DNA of 6,592 bases, taken from the NCBI GenBank assembly GCA_021772875.1, contig JAJFLD010000200.1:1-6592 (forward strand), in the 5' to 3' direction. Positions 1 to 6,106 of this stretch are shown in pieces. The position numbers were made by a program, and so were the translations under genes. Position 1 is the first letter of the stretch, and every line of letters begins with the position of its first letter. Source of the DNA: Ghiorsea sp. (GTDB lineage: Bacteria > Pseudomonadota > Zetaproteobacteria > Mariprofundales > Mariprofundaceae). The notes under the pieces are model-generated. The model was given only the letters and a program-made list of their open reading frames with translations. It was not told the DNA's origin and ran no database searches.

Positions 1-1304
1 GCAAACTTGATACGCACAGGCACACCAGGCAACTTAAAATGCTGGCGAAAATCTTTTTCTAAATAATGTTTATAGGATGCGCGAATACCACTCGGGCGAT
101 TACTAAATATTTTAATGGTTGGCGGTCTTGTTGCAATCTGCGATACGTATTTAAGGCGCACGATTGCCCCTTCTGCACTGGGTGCATATTGTTTTTTCTC
201 AGCTGCAACCAGCCAACGGTTCAACTCACCCGTACTCACTTCAAAGGCATTGGACAAACCCGCTTCAACAGCATGCTGCAAAAGTTTTTTCACACCTTTT
301 TTATGTTTTGCCGCAGTACGGAACACTGGAATATCGGGCAAACCACGCATTCTAAAATCCAAGCGCTCAACATAATACTTCCAATCTTCATCACTGAGCA
401 AATCAACTTTATTGACCGCAACAATCAAAGCACAGCCTTCATCTTGAGCCAATTGCATCAAACGCATATCTTGCTCAACAATGCCTTCGCCACCATCCAA
501 AACCATCACTGCCACATCTGCTCTGCGAAATGCTTGCACAGCTTTAACACGGGCAACGAACTCAATGACATCACTGATGCGGCCAGATTTGCGTTGCCCA
601 GCAGTATCTACCAAACGAATGAAACCATCTTCATAAGCCATGTCTGTATCAATAGCATCACGGGTTGTACCTGCAATAGGACTAACCACCATTCTATCTT
701 GGCCTAACCAAGCATTAATCAAAGTCGATTTACCAACATTCGGGCGACCAATCACCGTAATGCGAGCCAAAGGCTCTTCATCACTGATAGGATCTTGAAT
801 ATCATATTTAGGGACATTTTTTGCAATCAGCTCACAAAGTTTCAGCATGCCATGGCCATGTGCTGCCGACACAGGTGTGGGCTCGCCCATGCCCAAAACA
901 AAAAACTCAGCCGCCAACCCCGCATTTTCAGCTTTATTCACCACCAAAAGAACAGGCAAACCAGAGCGCCGCAATTTTTGTGCTAGCGCATGGTCTACAG
1001 GTGTAGGGCCAACCAAAGCATCCACAGCCAATAAAACAACATCCGCAATTTCAAGTGCCGCTTCAACTTGTGAATCAATAGCACCTTGCATTTCACCATG
1101 CTGAGATTCGCCAATGCCGCCCGTGTCAACCAGCACACAAGTTTGCCCACCAATCACACATTCCGTTTCAAGGCGATCAACAGTAACACCTGGGCGGTCG
1201 CCCACGATAGCTGTACGTTTTTTCAAAATGCGGTTAAATAATGTGGATTTACCAACATTTGGCCGACCAACAATGGCCACTACAGGAAGCTTATATCCTA
1301 ACAT
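1..1304 (-). CDS. der: Ribosome-assembly GTPase Der (EngA), partial at C-terminus
   Basis: Der is an essential double-GTPase that acts in maturation of the 50S ribosomal subunit in the cytoplasm. The reverse strand gives 434 visible residues with two Ras-like G domains followed by the start of a KH-like C-terminal domain. Domain 1 has a Walker A GRPNVGKS at residues 13-20, DTGG at 60-63 and NKAE at 123-126. Domain 2 has a second GRPNVGKS at 186-193, GTTRD at 212-216, DTAGQ at 233-237 and NKVD at 298-301. The reading frame is still open at the window edge, ending ...VRIKF, a typical Der C-terminal strand, so probably only a short tail is missing. The ATG at 1304-1302 shares its A with the bamB stop codon (TGATG), which implies translational coupling. 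The start places Walker A about 12 residues in, as in known Der proteins. One oddity is Glu instead of Asp in the first NKxD motif. The identification is very secure. Confidence 0.97.
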   Translation of the reverse strand, partial: MLGYKLPVVAIVGRPNVGKSTLFNRILKKRTAIVGDRPGVTVDRLETECVIGGQTCVLVDTGGIGESQHGEMQGAIDSQVEAALEIADVVLLAVDALVGPTPVDHALAQKLRRSGLPVLLVVNKAENAGLAAEFFVLGMGEPTPVSAAHGHGMLKLCELIAKNVPKYDIQDPISDEEPLARITVIGRPNVGKSTLINAWLGQDRMVVSPIAGTTRDAIDTDMAYEDGFIRLVDTAGQRKSGRISDVIEFVARVKAVQAFRRADVAVMVLDGGEGIVEQDMRLMQLAQDEGCALIVAVNKVDLLSDEDWKYYVERLDFRMRGLPDIPVFRTAAKHKKGVKKLLQHAVEAGLSNAFEVSTGELNRWLVAAEKKQYAPSAEGAIVRLKYVSQIATRPPTIKIFSNRPSGIRASYKHYLEKDFRQHFKLPGVPVRIKF

Positions 1305-2443
1305 CAACGCACCATTGCCATCAAACCACGATCTGTTCGAACCAGCAAACCCTTTTCTGTAACTATCGGCAATCTTGTAATATCACCTACAAGCGTCATG
1401 CTCGCTTGAACTTCACCATTCATATTCAAGCGATATATTTTACCTTTACGGCCTACAAGCCACAAAGCATCTTGCCACAATATAGGCCCCATCAATGCGT
1501 GCTCAGCAATTTTTTTACTCCACAAACGATTACCTTTATCAATGTTATAAGCATGTAAATAACCACTGCTGTCAGCCATATACATGATTGAACCCACAAG
1601 CTTGGGTGTGGTTTTCAAAGAAATAGGCAAGCTAAAAGATTGCACGCCATCTGCCGCTGACAAGGCAAATAGCTCATCATGAAAAAACGGCATCAAAACC
1701 ACATCATCGGCTTGCTCGCCACCCATGCTTAAACGTGATACCAATAAGGGGGAGGCAAGGGGGGCTTTTAACTCAGCGAGATTGGAGGTGATGTTTGATA
1801 ATAACAATTGACGTTTCCACAGCAAATCGCCTGTGTATGCTTTCAAGGCAACTGCATCACCATTATTCAAAAGCGCAAAAACACGTTCATCTGCCACCAG
1901 AGGAGCCGCTCCCAAATACATGCTCAAGGTGTTGTTAGAGCCTGAATAACTCCAACGTTTTTCTCCGCTTGATGAAAAGCGATACAATGCGTTTTCTGTG
2001 GTTTGGATGATGAAATCATTTGCTATAGCAATAGGCTGAATGGTAAATGAAGCTGTCAGTTGTTTTTGCCAAACGATGATGCCTTTGGCAGGGTCAACTA
2101 CATACAAACGTCCATGAACATCACCCACTACAACATGACCATTTTTCAAAGCCAAAGCTGGAGAATCTGAAGGTGTGCCTAATGAAAAGCGGCGAACTTC
2201 TTTGCCTGTGTCTTGAGCATACACATGCACCCAGCCATCGCGCCCCGTCAAGACAACCCAATTATCTTTTCCATGTCGAACCAATGCTGGTGAACTCAAA
2301 GCAACAGATGAATTGGGTAAGCGCTGATCCACATCAACAGACCACAACATTTTGATTTTAGGCGCATTTTGCTCTGCTTGTGCAGCATGAAGCACACCCA
2401 CCATACAAACCATCAGTGCGCAAACACGAGCAAATGTTTTCAT
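1304..2443 (-). CDS. bamB: BamB-like outer-membrane assembly beta-propeller protein
   Basis: BamB is the beta-propeller accessory subunit of the BAM complex, which inserts beta-barrel proteins into the outer membrane. It normally faces the periplasm. The 379-residue protein (E. coli BamB is about 390) starts with a signal peptide: Lys2/Arg6, a hydrophobic stretch at about 7-20 and an AxA site A21-Q-A23. After it come repeated PQQ-like blades of the form G-x-hydrophobic-aromatic...G-x-x-x-W, for example GRDGWVHVYAQDTGKE, GRLYVVDPAKGIIVW, GDAVALKAYTGDLLW and GYLHAYNIDKGNRLW, consistent with an eight-bladed propeller. Unlike classical BamB, there is no convincing lipobox: the Cys residues at 8 and 13 lie inside the hydrophobic core and are preceded by Val. 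The gene sits between yfgM (1-bp gap) and der (1-bp overlap), the conserved bamB position. No strong Shine-Dalgarno sequence is seen, so coupling to yfgM translation is likely. A generic PQQ-repeat protein is the alternative, but context favours BamB. Confidence 0.9.
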   Translation of the reverse strand: MKTFARVCALMVCMVGVLHAAQAEQNAPKIKMLWSVDVDQRLPNSSVALSSPALVRHGKDNWVVLTGRDGWVHVYAQDTGKEVRRFSLGTPSDSPALALKNGHVVVGDVHGRLYVVDPAKGIIVWQKQLTASFTIQPIAIANDFIIQTTENALYRFSSSGEKRWSYSGSNNTLSMYLGAAPLVADERVFALLNNGDAVALKAYTGDLLWKRQLLLSNITSNLAELKAPLASPLLVSRLSMGGEQADDVVLMPFFHDELFALSAADGVQSFSLPISLKTTPKLVGSIMYMADSSGYLHAYNIDKGNRLWSKKIAEHALMGPILWQDALWLVGRKGKIYRLNMNGEVQASMTLVGDITRLPIVTEKGLLVRTDRGLMAMVR

Positions 2444-2444
2444 A

Positions 2445-3104
2445 TTATTCTGACGCTTGCAAAAGCGCCAATTGAGTTTCCAACTCTGCTGTCAAATCAT
2501 TGTCGTTGGATTCCGCATCCAAGGCTTTTTGAATAAACTCGATTTTTTCGCCCTTGTCTGTGCTGATATGGGCCAACAAAGCATAACGCGGCTGCTCGAA
2601 ATATTTTCCCACGTGTGCTTCTAAAAGCGTGCGTGCTTCTTCCATATTACCTTCTGCAACAAACAATTCGGCCAAATCCAATCGTGCTTGCCAATGCAAT
2701 TCAGGAGCACCATGGCTAGCCATTAAAGCTTCAAGCGCGGCTCTTCTCGCTTGCAAGTCATCACTTTTGGCCTTCTGCAACAAAGCTAACGTTGCATAAC
2801 CTGTGTCGGCATAATCTTTAATCACAGAATCCAACAATGCTGAACGCTGCTCTTTATCACTGATATTTAATGCTTTCATATACATCAAAGCCGCCGACTC
2901 TTTTTGTGTCTGCTTCTGTTCTTGCCATAATGAGTAGCCTACCAACACAAGTGCCAGCACCACCAAACCAGCAATCAAGTGTTGCTGGTATTGCTGCAGC
3001 CAAGCTATTGTTTTTGCACTTTGCATATCACGCTTAAGCTCAACAAAATCTTGTGCATCAACGATGCCTTCTACTGGTATGTTTTCTTGTTTTTTCTCAT
3101 TCAC
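2445..3104 (-). CDS. yfgM: YfgM-like membrane-anchored TPR protein
   Basis: The predicted protein has 219 residues (E. coli YfgM is about 206). It has a charged cytoplasmic N-terminus of about 40 residues, one transmembrane helix at about 43-60 (LIAGLVVLALVLVGYSLW), then an alanine- and leucine-rich helical region that resembles degenerate tetratricopeptide repeats (for example at about 105-165). In E. coli, YfgM is an inner-membrane protein with its TPR part in the periplasm. It associates with the SecYEG translocon and the chaperone PpiD and is linked to envelope stress control. Position directly upstream of bamB-der is the conserved arrangement and supports the call more than the poorly conserved sequence does. 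Translation starts at GTG 3104-3102. An AAGGTGA Shine-Dalgarno sits six bases upstream, and the nearby ATG at 3100 is out of frame. It is the first gene of its operon here, since the next gene upstream is divergent. Confidence 0.85.
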   Translation of the reverse strand: MNEKKQENIPVEGIVDAQDFVELKRDMQSAKTIAWLQQYQQHLIAGLVVLALVLVGYSLWQEQKQTQKESAALMYMKALNISDKEQRSALLDSVIKDYADTGYATLALLQKAKSDDLQARRAALEALMASHGAPELHWQARLDLAELFVAEGNMEEARTLLEAHVGKYFEQPRYALLAHISTDKGEKIEFIQKALDAESNDNDLTAELETQLALLQASE

Positions 3105-3110
3105 AACATT

Positions 3111-3117
3111 TCACCTT
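3111..3117 (-). promoter_or_regulatory. Ribosome binding site deciding the GTG start of yfgM
   Basis: On the minus strand the bases read AAGGTGA, matching the 3' end of 16S rRNA. Six bases separate it from GTG at 3104. This supports the GTG start over any downstream ATG in the same frame. Confidence 0.7.
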
Positions 3118-3133
3118 AATCTTGTACTCTAAA

Positions 3134-3163
3134 CTTTAGCTCATTAACCGCGGCACGCTAAAG
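3134..3163. repeat. 7-bp inverted repeat in the yfgM leader
   Basis: CTTTAGC at 3134-3140 is exactly complementary to GCTAAAG at 3157-3163, with a 16-base spacer containing CCGCGG. It lies between the candidate yfgM -35 box and the yfgM start. It could be a protein-binding site or leader hairpin. At this length, chance is also plausible. Confidence 0.3.
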
Positions 3164-3182
3164 GGCATAAGACAGGTGTCAA
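3155..3182 (-). promoter_or_regulatory. Candidate sigma-70 promoter for yfgM-bamB-der
   Basis: On the minus strand a perfect -35 hexamer TTGACA lies at 3182-3177. With a 16-bp spacer the -10 would be TAGCGT at 3160-3155, which matches TATAAT in only three positions, so the element is weak on that side. A promoter is expected here because yfgM is the first gene of the operon and the neighbour is divergent. The exact position is uncertain. Confidence 0.35.
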
Positions 3183-3187
3183 TTATT

Positions 3188-3212
3188 CGTGCATTTACCT
3201 AGAAAATGCACG
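3188..3212. repeat. Perfect 9-bp inverted repeat between divergent promoters
   Basis: CGTGCATTT at 3188-3196 and AAATGCACG at 3204-3212 are perfect reverse complements separated by a 7-base spacer (ACCTAGA). Neither strand has a T-run after it, so it is not an intrinsic terminator. It sits directly upstream of the candidate yfgM -35 box and of the sigma-54-like element of the ATPase gene. That is where a dimeric regulator or a bacterial enhancer-binding protein would bind. Which protein binds is unknown. Confidence 0.6.
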
Positions 3213-3224
3213 CAAATCATTACT

Positions 3225-3240
3225 TGGCACTTTTCATGCT
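3225..3240 (+). promoter_or_regulatory. Sigma-54-like (-24/-12) promoter upstream of the assembly ATPase
   Basis: TGGCACTTTTCATGCT fits the RpoN consensus TGGCAC-N5-TTGCW except for one base in the -12 block (ATGCT). The invariant GG (3226-3227) and GC (3238-3239) are separated by exactly ten bases. Initiation would fall near 3251, leaving a leader of about 60 bases before ATG 3312. Sigma-54 control is well known for pilin and some other motility genes. Here it is inferred from the motif only. Confidence 0.5.
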
Positions 3241-3243
3241 TGT

Positions 3244-3273
3244 TTGAATATTCAATCCCCTAGTCTTTATAAC
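3244..3273 (+). promoter_or_regulatory. Candidate sigma-70 promoter with embedded palindrome
   Basis: TTGAAT (3244-3249) and TATAAC (3268-3273) are separated by 18 bp, giving a plausible housekeeping promoter with a leader of about 30 bases. The -35 box is the left half of a perfect 12-bp palindrome TTGAATATTCAA (3244-3255), which could act as an operator. It competes as an explanation with the sigma-54-like element just upstream. Both could be used. Confidence 0.45.
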
Positions 3274-3300
3274 ATGGGCATCATTTTCGCACCAACCTCA

Positions 3301-3307
3301 AAGGAGG
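3301..3307 (+). promoter_or_regulatory. Strong Shine-Dalgarno of the assembly ATPase gene
   Basis: AAGGAGG lies four bases before ATG 3312 and is a near-complete match to the anti-Shine-Dalgarno sequence. It fixes the start of the ATPase gene and suggests efficient translation of the two-gene unit. Confidence 0.85.
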
Positions 3308-3311
3308 AAGA

Positions 3312-5210
3312 ATGACCAAGCCACAACCTAAGCAGCATCTGGCCTCCTTACTGCAAAACCAGCCCGGATCGAAATTTGTCCAAATACTATTTGAGACCTC
3401 CACACTGGCACTCCCTAAGCTCGAAAAAGCTGTTCGCATTCAAAAGAAACTCGGCAACAAAAGTATGTTGTCGGCTATCCTTATTGAGCTTGGCTACATC
3501 ACTGAAGATGAACAACGCAGGCTCATCCGAAAACATGGGCGGTCTTTTTTGCTCGGCGAATTGGTATGCGAGCTTGGTTATATCAATCTAGAAACCCTGC
3601 AACTTGCTGAACATGAATTGGAAAAAACACCCAACATCAGAATGGGCGAGCTGCTCGTTAAACTAAGGCTGATCAACGATCATCAACTCGCACAGGCCTT
3701 ATCTGAACAATTGGGCGTGCCTCTGATGCATGTTGACATAGACATGATTGATAAAAGCATCGCCAACCAATTTTCGAAACAATTTTTACGTTCAAACTTG
3801 GCTATCCCTTTTGAATTAACCGAGCAGTATGTCTCCATCATCATCGCCGACCCTTTCAATACTGCCGCTATTTTGGAAATCGAGCAGCAGCTTAACAAAG
3901 AGGCCCATGTTTTTGTTGCCGCACGCGATACCATGGCGAGTTTTGTGGACAAACTTACCGCTGAAAAGCGCGGTGATAAACTCAAAGAAGGGCATCAGAT
4001 TGCTGAAATCGTAGATAGCCTTTTCCTTGCCGCCATTCGTGATCACGCCAGCGACATACATCTAGAACCCATGGCAGAAATGATGCGTGTTCGCTTTCGC
4101 ATGGACGGGGTGCTGATTCACAAAATGGATTTGCCGCTTGAAATATCCAAGCGCGTCACAGCAAGATTAAAAATCTTAGGTCAAATGGACATTGCAGATA
4201 CGCGCATGCACCAAGATGGCCGCATCACCCATACCGTAGGTAAAATGGACGTTGATTTCCGCGTCTCCACTTATGTCACAGTATATGGTGAAAACTTAGT
4301 CATGCGCGTATTGCGCCGCGATGGTGGTTTAAAAAGCATTGAACAACTGCAAATGGGGCGCGGTGTATTAGAGCGCTTCAAACATGATGCCTTAGATGTA
4401 CCGACGGGTGTCATCATCATCACGGGCCCTACTGGGTCTGGAAAAACAACAACATTGTATTCGGCAGTGGACTATCTGAATCGTCCCACCACCAAAATCA
4501 TTACCTTAGAAGATCCCGTGGAATACGTCATTGAAGGCATCATGCAATGCTCAGTTGACAAAACAGCAGGCCGATCATTTGAAGCTTCATTAAAATCCAT
4601 TGTCCGTCAAGATCCTGACATCATTGTACTTGGCGAAATTCGCGATAAAAACTCTGCCTCCGTTGCCGTACAAGCTGCACTCACTGGGCATAAAGTGCTC
4701 ACCACATTTCATACTGAAGATTCCATCGGCGGCCTACTCCGCCTTATTGATATGGGCGTAGAAACTTTTCTCATTTCTTCGACTGTCGTCAGCATACTTG
4801 CCCAACGCTTGATCCGTACGATATGCCCTGATTGTCGTCAAACATATATGCCCAATAAACGCATCGCTAATCTTATTGGTCTAGACGACGACACCTTACG
4901 CAATCACACCTTTTACCGTGGCACAGGCTGCGGAACATGTTATGGCACAGGTTACCATGGGCGTACTGCACTGCATGAATTACTCGTGTTGAATGAACAA
5001 GTCCGCGAAGCCATCATAGAACAAAGGCCATCCCATGAAGTGCGTCAAATAAGCTGCGATAGCACTGACCTTTTATCATTAATGGAAGACGGTTTATACA
5101 AAGCATTGCAAGGCAAAACCACCATAGAAGAAGTCTACCGTATTGCACCACGATCCAATTCAAATCGAACCGTAGATGAAATCATGCGCATCATGGATGA
5201 TAAAAAATGA
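3312..5210 (+). CDS. GspE/PilB-family assembly ATPase with extended N-terminus
   Basis: This is a hexameric cytoplasmic ATPase of the type II secretion / type IV pilus assembly superfamily, which powers addition of pilin-like subunits at the inner membrane. All hallmarks are present in the 632 residues: Walker A GPTGSGKT at 372-379, Asp box LEDPVEY at 399-405, Walker B DPDIIVLGE with catalytic Glu442, His box around H460-H467 (TTFHTED), and the zinc-binding tetracysteine C505-x2-C508 with C540-x2-C543. A GSPII_E/MshEN N-domain is recognisable at about 110-215, preceded by two further copies of a LGxxLxxLGYI-like helical motif. PilT-type retraction ATPases lack such an N-domain and the cysteines, so assembly is favoured over retraction. 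No pilin, PilC/GspF or secretin genes are adjacent. Whether it serves a pilus, MSHA-like pilus or secretion system cannot be decided from sequence. Its stop overlaps the next gene by ATGA. Confidence 0.93.
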   Translation: MTKPQPKQHLASLLQNQPGSKFVQILFETSTLALPKLEKAVRIQKKLGNKSMLSAILIELGYITEDEQRRLIRKHGRSFLLGELVCELGYINLETLQLAEHELEKTPNIRMGELLVKLRLINDHQLAQALSEQLGVPLMHVDIDMIDKSIANQFSKQFLRSNLAIPFELTEQYVSIIIADPFNTAAILEIEQQLNKEAHVFVAARDTMASFVDKLTAEKRGDKLKEGHQIAEIVDSLFLAAIRDHASDIHLEPMAEMMRVRFRMDGVLIHKMDLPLEISKRVTARLKILGQMDIADTRMHQDGRITHTVGKMDVDFRVSTYVTVYGENLVMRVLRRDGGLKSIEQLQMGRGVLERFKHDALDVPTGVIIITGPTGSGKTTTLYSAVDYLNRPTTKIITLEDPVEYVIEGIMQCSVDKTAGRSFEASLKSIVRQDPDIIVLGEIRDKNSASVAVQAALTGHKVLTTFHTEDSIGGLLRLIDMGVETFLISSTVVSILAQRLIRTICPDCRQTYMPNKRIANLIGLDDDTLRNHTFYRGTGCGTCYGTGYHGRTALHELLVLNEQVREAIIEQRPSHEVRQISCDSTDLLSLMEDGLYKALQGKTTIEEVYRIAPRSNSNRTVDEIMRIMDDKK

Positions 5211-6055
5211 GTATTAATATTAGTGCCTTTGCAGAAGAAGTTAGACAACGGTTCAGAAAGGGTGAAGCCAAGCTACCATTGCTACCAAAATCGGTGATGG
5301 AAGTTCAAAAAATTGTGAATGATAAAAGTAAAGGTGCAGCAGACATCGCCAAGGTTTTAAGTCAAAGCTTAACCCTCTCGGCTACCGTTTTACGCATTGC
5401 CAATAGCGCACAGTTTAAGCGCGGCACATATGAAGTACGAAGTCTGCCAGTGGCGATTCAGCGCTTAGGTGGACGAAAAACCTTGCAGTTGATGGTTGCC
5501 ATTTCATCCAAGCTGCACATGAATGTAAAAGATGCAGGTCTTAAAGAAATATTAAGTAAAAATAGAGAACATGCATTGCAAGTTGCTGTTGCCGCACAAC
5601 ACCTTGCGCGGTTAATGAATAGCGTAGATCCTGAAGAGGCTTTCTTAGCGGGCATGTTACATGATATTGGTGTTCAAGCTGTGGTTTGTGCCGTACCCGA
5701 ATTACTCGCACCGCTGACTTATGAGAATCAACTACAAGTCATTCAAAACTTGCACCGTGAGATGGGTGGTCGCTTGCTCAACTACTGGGATATGCCTGAT
5801 TCTTTCGAAACGATTGCTTCTCACCATGGCATAGAATCCGACGATCGCCCACGCGATAAACTTATTGATTTTGTAGACGCTGCTGATTTTCTCGTTCAGG
5901 CCAGCGGTCATAAAGTTTTATTTGATAGCATTGAGCCCATGCCTGCCTCGCATTTTCCGCCTATTCAACGCATCGGAGCCAAAGAAACACACCTCGCAGC
6001 CATTGAAATCGAACTGGAAGATGCAATCCAAGAAATGGCAAATACCTTAGCCTAA
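5207..6055 (+). CDS. HDOD-domain signalling protein
   Basis: The 282-residue protein is a stand-alone HDOD domain (HD-related output domain), a helical fold found in bacterial signalling and regulatory proteins, usually without proven enzymatic activity. Characteristic segments are LPLLPKSV at 23-30, where the domain begins, then LRIANSAQF at 62-70 and AIQRLGGRKTLQL at 83-95, followed by AFLAGMLHDIG at 145-155 and W194-x-MP with HH at 206-207. Possible HD-type ligands H122, H152-D153, H183 and H206/H207 are present. No response-regulator, GGDEF or EAL domain is fused. The ATG lies within the end of the ATPase gene (ATGA overlap), with no clear Shine-Dalgarno of its own, so translation is probably coupled. 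It is likely co-regulated and functionally linked with the ATPase, perhaps as a regulator of pilus or secretion output. This link is inferred from context. Confidence 0.9.
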   Translation: MSINISAFAEEVRQRFRKGEAKLPLLPKSVMEVQKIVNDKSKGAADIAKVLSQSLTLSATVLRIANSAQFKRGTYEVRSLPVAIQRLGGRKTLQLMVAISSKLHMNVKDAGLKEILSKNREHALQVAVAAQHLARLMNSVDPEEAFLAGMLHDIGVQAVVCAVPELLAPLTYENQLQVIQNLHREMGGRLLNYWDMPDSFETIASHHGIESDDRPRDKLIDFVDAADFLVQASGHKVLFDSIEPMPASHFPPIQRIGAKETHLAAIEIELEDAIQEMANTLA

Positions 6056-6070
6056 AACCGCAGTTCTTTT

Positions 6071-6098
6071 TCAAAAGGGGTCAGTCAAAAGGGGTCAG
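6071..6098. repeat. Two tandem copies of TCAAAAGGGGTCAG
   Basis: The 14-bp unit TCAAAAGGGGTCAG occurs at 6071-6084 and again, identically, at 6085-6098. The second copy contains the stop codon of the neighbouring transposase gene (TGA on the minus strand at 6097-6095). GGGGTCAG-type sequences are a familiar companion of stand-alone Y1/RAYT transposase genes, so this is probably the downstream boundary of that element rather than part of the HDOD gene. Confidence 0.75.
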
Positions 6099-6106
6099 AG
6101 CCCTTT
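6088..6106. repeat. Short hairpin at the transposase 3' end
   Basis: AAAGGG at 6088-6093 pairs with CCCTTT at 6101-6106 across a 7-base loop (GTCAGAG). It overlaps the second tandem repeat and the last codons of the transposase. Y1 transposases recognise hairpins at element ends, so this may be a recognition structure. It lacks a T-run and is a poor terminator candidate. Confidence 0.45.

Noticed and set aside
66..707. Long plus-strand open frame of 213 codons
   Set aside because: It is antisense to der, is rich in Cys, His and Asn without any recognisable domain, and the opposite strand gives an unmistakable Der sequence.
2405..2443. Lipobox at Cys13 of BamB
   Set aside because: The preceding residues are L-M-V, and Val at -1 is not accepted by lipoprotein signal peptidase. 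The leader would also be too short.
3188..3212. Inverted repeat as a terminator
   Set aside because: It lies between two genes transcribed away from it and has no T-run on either side.
3683..4061. Minus-strand open frames of 81-100 codons
   Set aside because: They lie opposite the N-domain of the assembly ATPase, have low-complexity Ser/Met-rich translations and no ribosome binding site support.
3312..5210. PilT-type retraction ATPase
   Set aside because: The protein is too long, has a GSPII_E-type N-domain and carries the tetracysteine motif typical of assembly ATPases.
6071..6098. CRISPR-like repeats
   Set aside because: There are only two 14-bp units directly abutting with no spacers and no cas genes nearby.
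6088..6106. Hairpin as a bidirectional intrinsic terminator for the HDOD and transposase genes
   Set aside because: The stem is only six base pairs and neither strand has a U-run directly after it.
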